NCBI GenBank assembly: GCA_018398585.1
Contig: JAGTTD010000010.1
Coordinates: forward strand, 26,514,638-26,578,637
DNA: 64,000 nt
DNA from: Simmondsia chinensis
Lineage: Eukaryota > Streptophyta > Magnoliopsida > Caryophyllales > Simmondsiaceae
Direction of reading: 5' to 3'
Numbering within the stretch: the first letter of the stretch is position 1; the number at the start of each line of letters is the position of its first letter. The position numbers were made by a program, and so were the translations under genes. Below, piece after piece: positions 1 to 10,479 of the stretch. The notes below the pieces were generated by a model. That model ran no database searches. It saw nothing but the letters and a program-made list of their open reading frames with translations, and was not told the origin of the DNA.

Positions 1-611
1 GAGAACCAAACGTCAAATTCTGGTTGTAGGCATTCCCAAACGCAGCTCCAACAGACCCAATTCTTGATCATGGCAACCCAACACATTGAGATTCCCTAAG
101 GACGCAGCTGCAACTCCTTCATTTTGGATCTTATCCAAAATTTGTATTGCTTACACACCCACATACTATACCACCTCAGACCATACTCAGCCAATTCTTG
201 ATTGCTTTCCAATTGCACAAGTTGTGCTGCAGAACCCACATATTCAGCAATGTATACCTCAGACCACTCATAGCTGCGGGTATTACCAATTCCAACTCGA
301 TTCTTATTCAAATAGAGGCTCATTGATGCAAACAAGTTATTACACCTTCCAAAAACCATAATAGCACCAACCAAAATCAATCTGAATAACCCATTTGCTG
401 CTCCCAAGCAATTCCCAGGCCTTGCAGTTCACAAATGCAGTAACCGCCAAAATTCAATTCAAAATGCAGAATTGAATTCCTCAATGCAAAAACTGAACTA
501 AATCAGTACCATAATTATTTTTTTATTGGTTAATTGCAATACCATTAATCAGATTTTGTATTTTTTTGGATATGAGCTTGATTCGAAAGCCAAATCAAGG
601 CTCTGATACCA
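1..611 (-). other. Internal region of an LTR retrotransposon (5' leader side)
   Basis: This stretch lies on the internal side of a minus-strand primer-binding site (about 600-612) and partial LTR (615-759), so it should be the leader and start of gag of a retrotransposon extending left out of the window. A minus-strand open frame of about 100 codons (96-407) shows no motif I recognise. No RT, integrase or protease motif is present. Assignment rests only on position next to the PBS. Confidence 0.35.
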
Positions 612-612
612 A
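600..612 (-). promoter_or_regulatory. Primer-binding site complementary to initiator tRNA-Met
   Basis: On the minus strand the sequence reads TGGTATCAGAGCC, the usual plant LTR-retrotransposon primer-binding site for initiator tRNA-Met. It lies two or three bases inside the end of the LTR at 615, the expected spacing. It fixes the element's orientation: LTR on the right, internal region on the left. Confidence 0.7.
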
Positions 613-614
613 TT

Positions 615-759
615 GTTAAGGTTTCAACGATTGCTCTTGAGCCTTAACCTTGGTTGGGATAATGAGAGTATGAGATGAGAAGAGAATATAGAGTTTAGAT
701 GAGGAAAAAGGGAAAGAAGATGAGAAAGTAGAGACAGATATCAAAAGATATCAATTCAT
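615..759 (-). repeat. Partial LTR, minus orientation
   Basis: The plus strand starts TGTTAAGG at 615 next to the primer-binding site, so the LTR's 3' end reads CCTTAACA on the minus strand. The purine-rich GAGA block and the ATTCATTCATCA segment resemble the solo LTRs at 56228 and 61109, which are about 420-430 bp. Here similarity stops near 760, where gypsy reverse-transcriptase coding sequence begins. The LTR therefore looks truncated by a rearrangement junction. Confidence 0.6.
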
Positions 760-767
760 TCATCAAA

Positions 768-1101
768 ATTCTTATTGACCCAGGACACCTAAATGCAGTT
801 TTATGGGTATCCTCCGAAGCAATCACGACTTGGTAATACTTGCAATAGCCATTCGTAAAAGACAATACCTTATGCCTTGAGGCTAAATCATGAAAACATT
901 GGCTATAGGCATAGAATATTCATCCTTTAGGGTGGTTGCATTTAGATCTCCGAAATCAATACAAACTCTAATTTTGTTGTTCTTTTTAATAACAAGAATA
1001 ATATTTGCCAACCACTTAATGTACCTGGAGCTTGTGATGAATTTGGCCTTTAAGAATCTCTCAATTTTCTCTTTGACCAAATCTATCACTTCTAGGAACA
1101 T
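768..1101 (-). pseudogene. Ty3/gypsy reverse transcriptase, N-terminal fragment
   Basis: The minus strand encodes WLANIILVIKKNNKIRVCID followed by FGDLNATTLKDEYSMPIAN, the start of a gypsy RT (family form: W-ANIV-V-KKNGK-R-C-DFRDLN). After a frame change the frame continues towards 768 with HKVLSF, YYQVVIA and THKTAFRCPGSI, matching the region around the first catalytic Asp. The usual FMDGxxGYNQI motif has degenerated to FTNGYCKYYQV, so that Asp is lost. The YxDD motif and everything after it are absent. Confidence 0.8.
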
Positions 1102-1837
1102 TCTTCTCTTGGCCTAAAGTATGGGCCTCGAGCTTGACTTGATAGAAAGCCTATGCTCAACCACTTTTCTATCTAAGCCAGGCATCTTGTAATATTCCCA
1201 AGCAAAGCAATCCTTAAACTCAAGGAGCAAGGTCATGTACTACCTCCTCTTCTATTCAGAAAGTAGAGCACTCACATAAATAGGCATTGGGTCTTCTACT
1301 GAGCCTCAGTTAACATCGAGGAGAGGGTCTTGAACTTCAGCCCTCAAGGCCTCCATTTTAGCTAGCACTGCTCTTAGGTCAGACAACTCTAACTCCTTTT
1401 CTTGTACTAGTTGGGCTTTGAAGCCCATTCCCATAATTAAATGGCTGCTCTGCCCATAACTAATACTCAGCACGCCAAAGCTTTGCAATGGCGAGGAAAT
1501 GGCCCTTTGGACCTTTAACGGAAAGTCTTGGCTTCCCTTCATAAGGCTTCTTCCATGCCTTGAAGGTCCCCTTCATTAAGAAGGGCTCTCATGTGCTCCC
1601 AAAAGTCAGCGCTATCTAACTCCACATCTACTTGATCTACCTCGGCTTCAGTGAGCGGACACTTGAGGATGGCTATTAGTTCTTCATGTTCGGCTATTTG
1701 AGGAGTGGTCCTTTTCATAGCTAATGGTCCCACGTTGTCTTTATAAAACTTTGCCTCAACGAAGTTGGAGCAATCATGAATGGCTTGTCATCTTCTATAA
1801 CAACCTCATATTTGTCATGGTTTCATAAGATTAACAA

Positions 1838-2314
1838 CTAGTGAAGTGAAGAAGGGATACAATAGTTGGCATGAAGCCAATCTCTCCCTAGTAAGGAATT
1901 ATAACTTGGGGTGGTAACCACTGCACAGAAGACTGTCAACTTACTCAACTTCCTAATAGTTAATTCAATCGGGATAACCCCTTCAGACTTGGTGGTGGCC
2001 CCAAAAAAGCCACAGATTGCCACATTTAAAGTTATCACGTCATCTCGAGATTTATCAATAAGCCCCAACATATAAGAAGGTAAAACATTGATGGTCGCGC
2101 CATTATCCTCTAAGACCCTATTCACTAAGATGCCATCAAATTTGGCTTTGATGTATAGAGGCTTAATGTGTTTGTTGGCAGTTATGGGGCCATCAAACTT
2201 CATCTTCATCATGTCAGCAAGGTCATTGATTGACATGGATGTTAGGGTTGTAACTTTAAAAGATAAAGGATCAAAATTACCTTTAGGCATTGTAATTTTA
2301 GCCAGAAACTCCAC
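1838..2314 (-). pseudogene. Ty3/gypsy aspartic protease domain
   Basis: An open minus-strand stretch of 158 codons carries a retropepsin-like domain. The active-site region reads LEDNGATINVLP, where functional enzymes have D-S/T-G-A, so Ser/Thr is replaced by Asn. The later LLGRDWLHA motif is the usual second hallmark of gypsy proteases. It lies between gag and RT in the expected order, and an in-frame stop at 1838 separates it from the coding debris at 1126-1837. It would process the polyprotein if intact. Confidence 0.75.
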
Positions 2315-3117
2315 CTAGGGATCTTCATATGTTGCTACTACATCCCCTTTGAGACTCCCCTATGTCTTGGTTGCCATGAACTAGAAGGGAAGGAGCAAGG
2401 CAGTTCTAGCATCAGCTTGTTCAGGGTGTGACCCAAACTGTATCTGGATTCCCTAGCTTGTGTCTTTTCTAGGACTGCCTTCTATTTGCGTGTCCTAGTC
2501 GTGAGGTTGATCTCTTAGTTCAACCTTAGGGGTTTGAGACTCCTCCACTTATGTAGGGAAATCTTCCTCATGGAAGTTGTTCTCTATGTCATACCATGTT
2601 GTATTGACACGGTCTAGAGGCTCCACTATGTTGATGCTGAGGAGACTGTAATCCTCCTCATTATCAAATGTTCTTCAAGCCCACGTACTCTTGGCAAGCT
2701 GGTCCCACCAAGATTCTTTTCCTTTGGAAGACGAGAAACTAGCCCATTTCTCAAGCTTCCTACATGGCTCACCATCATTGGTAGCTAAAGGTCTTGATTC
2801 TTCTTTTAGATCTTCAAGATCCATGGACTCAGTACAGTTGTTCTTGTGACCTCTGTCTTCTTCATCAGAATCCTTGGCCAAAGAAGAATCAAGTCAAGCT
2901 CTGCGTTTTGTTGCCTTTTGTCAAAGCAGCCTCCTCTTTTGGTTCACATAAGGTTGGAAGGACCAGTATCTTCTTACTCAAGCTGGTTTCTCCTCCATAC
3001 ATTACCAAAGCGAACCCCTGAAGGTTGTTGTCCTGGTTGTAGTGGTCCCTAACTGTTGTCCACTTCAATCAGGTGCTATTTTGGGTTCCTTTTTCAATGT
3101 CCAATCCTCATGATTAG

Positions 3118-5800
3118 TTAAGCATTAGAAGTGGGATCTTCAGTTGGCTCGTACATATAGGACTTCTCAAAAGGCATTTTTACCTCCAAGAGTGGATCTA
3201 TAGGGGAAATGTACCAAGGAAGGAGCTTAAATTTCCTCTTCACCCCTTGTATTTTCCCACAACAGTTGTGGCATACTTTGTAGGATACCCTTTCCAGGTC
3301 TCGAGATACCCTCTCTCTATTTGCTAAGTTTGAGGTTCCTAGGAACACTGCTAATTTCCATAGCCAATTCTTCAGCCACTGATAATGAAATGGCTGACTT
3401 GTTGTAGAGTTTAATCAGTAGGTTTCTGAAGACTGAACATTTGTTGATGGGATGAAGCTTAGTGATGTGCCAATGGCATATCTCATCATCCAATGCTCGC
3501 TTAGATGATGGGAATTTTAATATTCCCTCCAAAACCAACCTATAGAATAGGCCATTTGCAAGCCTTGCCTTCTAAGCATTGTTCAAGACTAGTGTTTTAC
3601 TGGAAGAGGGCAAATGGTTAGCTTAAACAGTGCTTCGATTATTTCAGGCTAAGGTGTCAACAACGTTATCTTAATGAGGACCAGGGAAAGGATCTTTATC
3701 AACTCCCATCTATCATTCTCTAAGGAAGATTAATAACCTTGCCTTAATGGCATCTTTAACCATGTTTCTAAGGATTACATAATTCATTATTGAGTGAGTA
3801 AGCAATTCATGTCATTTTACAGTATACCTTCCTCTTTAGCGTATTGGGGTCAGGTTTCTGTGTTTCCCCCTAATCTTAAACTTACCATTTCCCTCAAGCC
3901 AATCAAATATGATGTCAACTCTTGAGAGGTCAAATGAGTACTTTCTCAAGTCTTAAGACTGGTTTGACTTCCTAGCTTTAATATCCTTCTTTATTAAATG
4001 ATTACAAACCATAGGAGGTCCCTTGACATATTCAGTGATTTTTATTAAATGATTACAAACCATAGGAGTTCCCTTGACATATTCAGTGATTTCAATTAAT
4101 GGAGGATCTTTCTCCTCATCAATTAGATCATGTATGTAGGTTCCATACACGCTATTTTCTTGAGGCTTCTCGTTCAAGACCTCCTCATACCCAGCCGCAC
4201 ATTCGTCCAACTAAAGGAGAGTTGTGAAGTTTGAGCCTTCAAACTTCTTCTTAAACTCAATATCCAAGCCATTTAAAGCTAGCTTGGCATATTCAACCTC
4301 AGGTAAAGCCATTGTGCATTTTAACCTGGCACTTTTGAACCAGTTAATATAATCCTCTACAGATTTACATGGCTTTTGTCTCATTCGAGCCAAATCTGAC
4401 ATAAAGGTTTGTAGTTGCATTCTTGGGAATTGGGCTAGAAATTTTATAGCCCATCATACCAATTCTAAATATAATTGGATGGTAAACTAATGTACCATTG
4501 AAAGGCAGTCCTTGTTAAAGAACTAGGGAACAACCTCAGTTTTAAGTATGGGTTGTTAGCTACCTCTCTACATCCTTTATTCTCCTAAGAAAAGGGTGAA
4601 CTCGAGGATTTTGTATCCTTGAGGGAAAGGATAATCCATGTTAATGTAGTCAGGGTATGGTTTACCATACAGGGGTCTATTGACCTTTCTAATGCCTGGC
4701 TATACATTTGTTCTTTAAGGGCGGCCAATTAGTCTTGAAGGGGTAGCTTTGGAACATGGTTATGCGCTTACTACTGCCTCCCAATTGGTTGAGGGTCTCA
4801 AGGGGGATCAACAGGATACCCTTGAGCTCCCATAATAATAAGATGAGGGAATGGTTGTTGTCCCACATACGCAAGGTAGTAACTCCCGTGATCATTTTGG
4901 CTATTTGGTTGATTGGCCATGAAGTATGTACCAGCAAACCCTTGGGTATGTGGCATGCCTTCAGGCTATTGGGCCATTCTTGTCTGATCAATCCCCACAG
5001 TTTCATCGTGAGGACGTAGAAAGTTAGCTTGCCCCCAGTCTCATATATGGAAAGAGGACTAGGAGGAGGACATTGGTCCCCACTTTGGGAAATTGTCCCT
5101 GCACACATATACAGAGGCTCTGACTAAGCCTCAAGGAAGCCTCTCTAGCTTGAGGAGGGTATTCATCGCTATGCTTCCTTGTCTTAGGGATGGGCATGAC
5201 CTGAACATTGGTGTTAAGGTCCCTCAAAGCCAAAGTATATCCTTGGTTCAAAGGGCCAACAACCCAAAAGTTAAGCAGTCACTCCTCTGGCTAGAGTCCA
5301 AGTGAGTAGCACTTAGGTTATCCATAGTTGGATTTTCCATTCTCTCAGGGACTGTGTCTTCAACCTAAGCCACTTGCCTTTGTGAGCTCGAAGGAACCTC
5401 ACGAGAGTATCCAGCGGGAATTGAGAGAAAAGGACCGAGCCTTAGTTGCCTAATATCTTCTCTAATGGATTTAACTAAGCCTTTATGAGTCTCAGCCAGC
5501 CTGACTCAGATTGGTTCGACTTCAACTATTATCCGTCTTGCCACAACCTTAGCTATAAGGGTAGCGGTAGAAGATAGGGCTGAGTTCATTTCAGCCAAGA
5601 CTCTGTTGGTCTCTTTATGAAGCTTTTCATTCATTGAGGTCCTAACAGCATTGATGATAGCTCTCATTGCGGCAGAGGTTTCACGCTGAGCAGCTAGTGT
5701 GCGCTCTATTTCAGCGCGTTGTCTTTCATAGACCTCTTTCATAGCTTGTTCAATCCTTTGATCAATGAGTTCCATCTGACGTTTGAGCATGGCCATAAAC
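3118..5800 (-). pseudogene. Ty3/gypsy gag, broken into several frames
   Basis: From the N-terminus: a coiled-coil-like Glu/Arg/Ala-rich segment (5506-5796); a Pro-rich stretch (4689-5251) with frameshifts; a retrotrans_gag-type core (4211-4420) with FMSDLARMRQK, SVEDYINWFKSA and ALNGLD; then a CHWHITKLHPINKCSVFRN stretch (3317-3538) typical of gypsy gag C-termini. Stops and frameshifts separate the parts. Gag would form the particle core. Part of 3953-4210 is duplicated in frame. Confidence 0.7.
3991..4092 (-). repeat. 51-bp tandem duplication inside gag
   Basis: Two adjacent 51-bp copies, 3991-4041 and 4042-4092, differ at one visible base. The unit is 17 codons, so it repeats ITEYVKGxPMVCNHLIK in frame. 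Confidence 0.85.
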
Positions 5801-6079
5801 TCTTATGAGAATAGGCATCGAGCCGAATATGCTCGTCTTCTAGGATATCTTCATCACCTCTGCTTTCGTTACCACTATTTTGACTTGTTCATCCCCTTGT
5901 GACACAGGACTTTACTCTAAGGGGTGCACAAATGGAGACCCAATTAAAGCTAACCCTTCAGGTTTCTCTGGTTCAAGAGCACTAGATCTCCTTGTTCTTA
6001 TTATTGGTGAATGGTCTGAGACTATATTTTGATAATTCACGATGGGTTAAAGACAACTACATCTTATGTTAATGTTAAG

Positions 6080-7450
6080 TCTCCCAATTTGGTTACCAAA
6101 AGGCGTGTTTGCTCTTTTTGTTTGCTTAGTGTGCGGATGTGGTCATTATAAATACAAATCAAACAAACATGTAAAAAGGACTTGCAATGACGTGGGAGCA
6201 AGCTTGAATTTTGCGATGCACATGTTTGACCTCAACCAATCACCTTCTCGAGGAAAAGGGATGGTGCTCTGGTGAATCCGGCTTCGGTTTGCAACTAATT
6301 GTGGATTCTACTTATAAGGAGACTTTTTATGTTTTTGCGGATTGTTTATATAAGTATGACAAAAAATTAAAGGGATATGGACCTAACTCAAGCGACAGTT
6401 ACAATGACGAAGCAAAGTCACAAACACCTTTCCTTGTACACTTAAAAGTTAGAAATTGGGGTGGAGTCAAACACAAGAGATAAGCAGTCCACTTATAAGC
6501 CCTAGTGAACTAGATTTTTAGGCCTAGCACCCTTGACTTGTAATAACTCAAATGAGTTAGAATTTGACAAGACTTAGATGGAGAATATCGTATCTAGGTT
6601 ACTGGATATCAAGGTCGAGCCTTGGCCGTCAAAGCTCTTAAACAATAGTGCAAACCTAAGTTTACTTAACTTATTAAGCATTGACACCAGTGTTAAGTCC
6701 AATGCAATTAAAGTTAAACCTTGGCAGTCAAAGCCTTAAACCAACGCTTTGATTCTCAACTCGCAGATTGTGGGAACAGATTAAAATAGAAAGTTCACAT
6801 CTGAAACCTGAAAAAATGTAGTGCTTTGAAGAAAGCCAGTACAGTGAAGTCCTACGTTCCGCTACGTTAAGCTAGGCTAGGCTAAATTACACTACACCTA
6901 GGTAACAAACACAAATGTGCTGTAAATAAGCTTGAAGAAGTTTGTATGGCGGTTTGTACACTTTACAACTACAATAGAATCTCTTATTTATAAAAGATGG
7001 AACTAACTGCTGCATCCTACTTCCCCAATATTTTCTTCCCATGTCTTCCTCAATGCTCCTTTGCCGCACTGAATGGGTAGTGAACGTGCCCTAAATGTAT
7101 ATGGTTGAGTGTCTTTCTAGAAGCTCCACGTTCGTATAACTCGTTGGAGTTCCTTCTCGATGCCTCATGTTCTATTGGATAGGCTTGAGGCTCATGTATC
7201 TGGAATTGCGCTTTCAGTAACTGTCTCAAGCTTCAAAAGAACCTGTCTTATAGCCTTCTAGGAAGTCCCTCGAGCTTAAGCCTCTTCTACTCCATTAACC
7301 ACCTCGAGTGGCTGATACCCTTTAAAGAGTCTTAATTGTCCGGGCAATTGGGCTCGAGATGCCGTCGTCTTAACATTAAAGGCCTATAGCCTCACGTGAT
7401 AAGAACGCAACGTTTTATTTCAAAACAGCATCATCCTAACTCACTCAAGT
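6080..7450 (-). repeat. Putative 5' LTR region of the gypsy element
   Basis: This noncoding stretch is where the minus-strand gypsy element's 5' LTR should be. It contains a minus-strand TATA box (6985-6992) and no coding domains. Exact LTR boundaries were not found because the 3' LTR is missing and cannot be aligned. Short frames at 6066-6483 have no recognisable motif. Confidence 0.4.
6985..6992 (-). promoter_or_regulatory. TATA box of the putative gypsy LTR promoter
   Basis: The minus strand reads TATAAATA in the context CTTTTATAAATAAGAG, a good plant TATA element pointing into the gypsy element. Confidence 0.45.
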
Positions 7451-7603
7451 TTGGGGGTTAAACAATAACAACACTCTACACGGCAAAGCCAATGCCTAAA
7501 AGGCAGAAAAAAGGACCAATAGAACCAACAAAGGAATAAATATTGAAGCCCCAAAAATACGAACGGTCAAATTCCTGAAAGAGAGCACGCATTTGATGAC
7601 ATG

Positions 7604-7930
7604 TTAAGAAAGCACTACGCCTTCATCTTTTGTTGCCAATACTCGTTGATTTCCTTGACATCTTGCCTCCTCTAACCATGTCCTGAAGTGTCTTAATGAT
7701 GACTTCATCTTCCTTATCAACTTGAAGACCGAGCTCATGCCCAAGCTTCCAAGTTTGTTTGGCAAAAGAGCGTGGATCAAACTTTGAATCGAAAGGTAGA
7801 TCACCCACTTCTAAAGCAGTTGTAGCTTAAGGAATTTTTCACTTGAAACCTTAACCTGCACCAACCACTTTCTTTTTCTTTTTCTTGGTAACCTGGACTT
7901 GAGCTCCCTGAATCCCTAACTTCCTAATGA
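7604..7930 (-). pseudogene. Possible LINE ORF1 C-terminal remnant
   Basis: A minus-strand frame carries a Lys/Arg run (KKKKKK-like, near 7870) and then FDPRSFAKQTWKLGHELGLQ, ending in basic KMSRK. Basic runs of this type are common near the C-terminus of plant LINE ORF1 (DUF4283-type) proteins, and LINE sequence follows at 8068. The match is from memory of the general pattern; an unrelated repeat is possible. Confidence 0.3.
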
Positions 7931-8067
7931 CACGAGAATGTTGATACTAGAATAGAGAACAAAAAAACCCTAAAACCCCAAGGGAATGCCCCAATCTTTA
8001 TCTCCTAGGTCGTCAGACTCAACTAGGGGCACCACTACTGGGGCTTTATTTTCCACCGTTATCTCTC

Positions 8068-9147
8068 TTTTTTTTTTGATAAGTCAATTGTATATATCAA
8101 AAAAGAATCATACATGAGTACGAGGGGCATACCCCGAGACACGGCCGAAGCCAACAAAACAAATCAAAAATAAAGCAAAACACGCATAAAGCAGACAAAT
8201 AGGAAATAAAAAGGTACATCAAATGAAACTCCTAAGTACAAACCTCTAACAAAGGAAAACAATGAGTAAATCAAACCATCAAAGTAAATCCTAAGCAAAT
8301 GAGACGAAGGAAAAATCATGACTTCTTCTTGCCCTTCGATTTCGTGTTGTTGACTTGAGTCTGCTTCTTCGAAGCTGCCCTAGTCATCCGACATTCAATC
8401 CGAGGCTGAGCCACTAAACTCTCTTCAAGCCCAACAGAAATAGCAGTGTCCATCGAGGTGTCCCAGTCACTGGAACTCACAGTGCACGTTACTTGGAATA
8501 CTTGCTTCCATGTTCTTGCCACACAAATCAGACTCCACAAGCCCAACTAAGTTATCTTGAGCATCAATAATTTCAACTGGAACCATAGCACAACTCAAGT
8601 CCTCCTCATGGATAGACGAATCAGCATCCAATCGAAAATTCGAGAGGCCCAGACGATCACCAACCCAGGCGGACTCTTGCTGGGAAGGGGGGCCCGAGCC
8701 CCTGTTGGGCTTGGTACTCGAAGAGGGTCAGCACCACCACGGTGCTGGCCCAAACCTGGTACTGCGCCAGCCTGCGTCCCCCCATCAGAATGGGAGGACT
8801 TGGAAGTAACTGGGCCATTAGGCCTAGTTTGAGAAACACTTCCCCCATGCGCATGGGGGAATGAAATTGGGCTGCCTTGGGGCCTACACCATGACCCGAT
8901 AGAGGAGGGGAGTGCAGGCCATGTGGAAGAGGGAAGCCCAGCTACATCACCAAGCCCATCCCGACTCACAACAATGTCCCGCAGCCCAACATCAATCTGC
9001 GGCCCATCCATGATATTACCCACACAAGCAACCTGGGGCCCAATATGTGACCCATTATGAACCCCACTCTCACCATTAAGTGGCCCAACCTGAGGCCCAA
9101 CATTAGGAGCCCCACTAGACCCAACAGTAGGCCCAATGGTTTCCCTT
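8068..9147 (-). mobile_element. Internally deleted L1-type LINE, ORF1 linker fused to 3' UTR
   Basis: On the minus strand a Gly/Pro-rich linker (8595-9150, repeated GPQVGP/GPQI motifs, as in the low-complexity tail of plant LINE ORF1) is followed by a short basic segment ending near 8316 (SKGKKKS). A 3' UTR-like tail then ends in a T-run (about 8069-8080, a poly(A) tail on the minus strand). The whole ORF2 (endonuclease, RT) is missing, so it looks like a non-autonomous deletion derivative. Confidence 0.5.
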
Positions 9148-9895
9148 AGCTTCGGTGGAGATGAGGATGCTGCGGTGGATGTGCGGATACACAAGAAAAG
9201 ATAGGATTAGGAACGATGTCATAAGAGGTAAGTTGGGCGTGGCCTCCATTAAGGATAAATTAAGAGAGCAACATTTGAGGTGGTTTGGACATGTTAGGAG
9301 AAGACCGAGCATTGCTCCAGTCAGAAGATGCGAGCAGCCACATTCTACGTTAGGCAAGAGGGGGAGAGACAGGCCAAGGAAGAGATGGCTAGAGACAAAC
9401 ACCTCACCCACCTAAACCTTCGGGAAGAGATGGCCTTAGATAAAGCCCATTGGAGGGCTAGTATAGGAGTAGTAGATGTAGCGACATAGAGTAGGGTATC
9501 CAGCTTTTTCTGCTACCTCTAGTGTTTCTGGGCCTTTGGGGTAGCCCGGATTCAGCGCACTTATATGCGATCTGAGCTCCTCTTTGACTATCTGTTTACT
9601 GGCTTATTTGCAATCTGCTATTTCTCTGCCTTTCTCTGCCTAGCTTTGCCCTGCTTTATGCTTTATGCTTTTGATTTTATGCTTTAGGCTTATATGCTTA
9701 TTTGCTCTATTTGCTCTCTTGTTGTTAGGCTACCAGGCTTCATTGCTACTAACAAGTTCTTGAGGTTGGGGGTCCTCGGAAACAGCCTCCCTTTTGGGCA
9801 GCCCCCGAAACGGGGAAGGCTGCGTACATCTACCCTCCTAGGCCCCGCGTATGCAGAAGCCCTTTGAGGCACTAGGTTGTTGTTGTTGTTGTTTC
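9148..9895 (+). mobile_element. RTE-type LINE 3' end, 5'-truncated
   Basis: The plus strand encodes the C-terminus of an RTE ORF2: [20 protein letters not shown], then [12 protein letters not shown]. The 3' UTR holds the block seen in the other RTE copies here (GGTTGGGGGTCCTCGGAA, then CTTTGAGGCACTAGG) and ends in a GTTGTT repeat tail near 9880. The 5' end is lost at about 9148, inside the minus-strand LINE derivative, as expected for incomplete target-primed reverse transcription. ORF2 would supply RT and endonuclease, but only the last ~90 residues remain. Confidence 0.8.
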
Positions 9896-9900
9896 AAAAA

Positions 9901-10169
9901 GCACCTAAATTTTCTAATTTTTTAATGTCACACTTTAATGTAACACAGTTAATATCCATTAGTTTTTGCTGAAATGGCATTTTCAAAAAAATATTTTTTA
10001 AAATTTATAAATTATTTTTCTAAATACTTACAATATTTAAAATTAATAAGTTCCAACTTTTAAAATTATTTTCTTTTTATTTTTTCATAATGCCACTTTA
10101 CTAAGAACTAATGAATGTTAATGGTGTCATATTAAAATGTGACATTAAAAAGTTTTTGAAATTTTAGGC
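9901..10169. mobile_element. Small MITE with long inverted repeats
   Basis: Left arm GCACCTAAATTTTC... and right arm ...GAAATTTTAGGC are inverted copies that stay similar for about 80 bp (both hold TTTTTAATGTCACA and CATTAGTT). The centre is AT-rich and noncoding. No clear TSD was found, so the superfamily is open. It abuts the RTE tail. Confidence 0.6.
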
Positions 10170-10479
10170 AAGATAATCAATCGACCGGGATCATTCAATA
10201 AGATGGTATGCACATGATACCAAGGCAAACCCATAGATATAGCCCTTTAGATTGAAAAAATTAGAAAATTATAGATGATTTTTTTTAAACTGCACTTAAA
10301 ATGAAGATGGTTTTAAGTAAAAACCCTTTAATTTTTGCAATGACAAAATACAATTATCTTTGAGTTCTAAATTGTTGGTGAATATATTTGGTCAAATGGC
10401 TTATAAAATTGTCTTTACCCTCATATAATTGTTGTGACACTTTTATTTTTGAAAAATATGCCTATGAAAGAAGCTTAAA
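10170..10479. other. AT-rich noncoding stretch
   Basis: I see no gene, RNA or terminal repeat here. It may be the decayed 5' part (gag) of the copia element that becomes recognisable at about 10480. Confidence 0.3.

Larger units (their letters stand above)
768..7450 (-). mobile_element. Degenerate Ty3/gypsy LTR retrotransposon, 5' half only
   Basis: Read on the minus strand the order is LTR-like region (about 6080-7450), gag (3118-5800), aspartic protease (1838-2314) and the start of reverse transcriptase (768-1101). The gag-protease-RT order suits Ty3/gypsy. RNase H, integrase and the 3' LTR are missing because the element ends inside RT at the junction near 760. The reading frame is broken many times, so it cannot code for working proteins. 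Confidence 0.75.

Noticed and set aside
8557..9194. Plus-strand 91-codon frame opposite the Gly/Pro-rich frame
   Set aside because: It is the complement of the low-complexity LINE linker and has no motif of its own.
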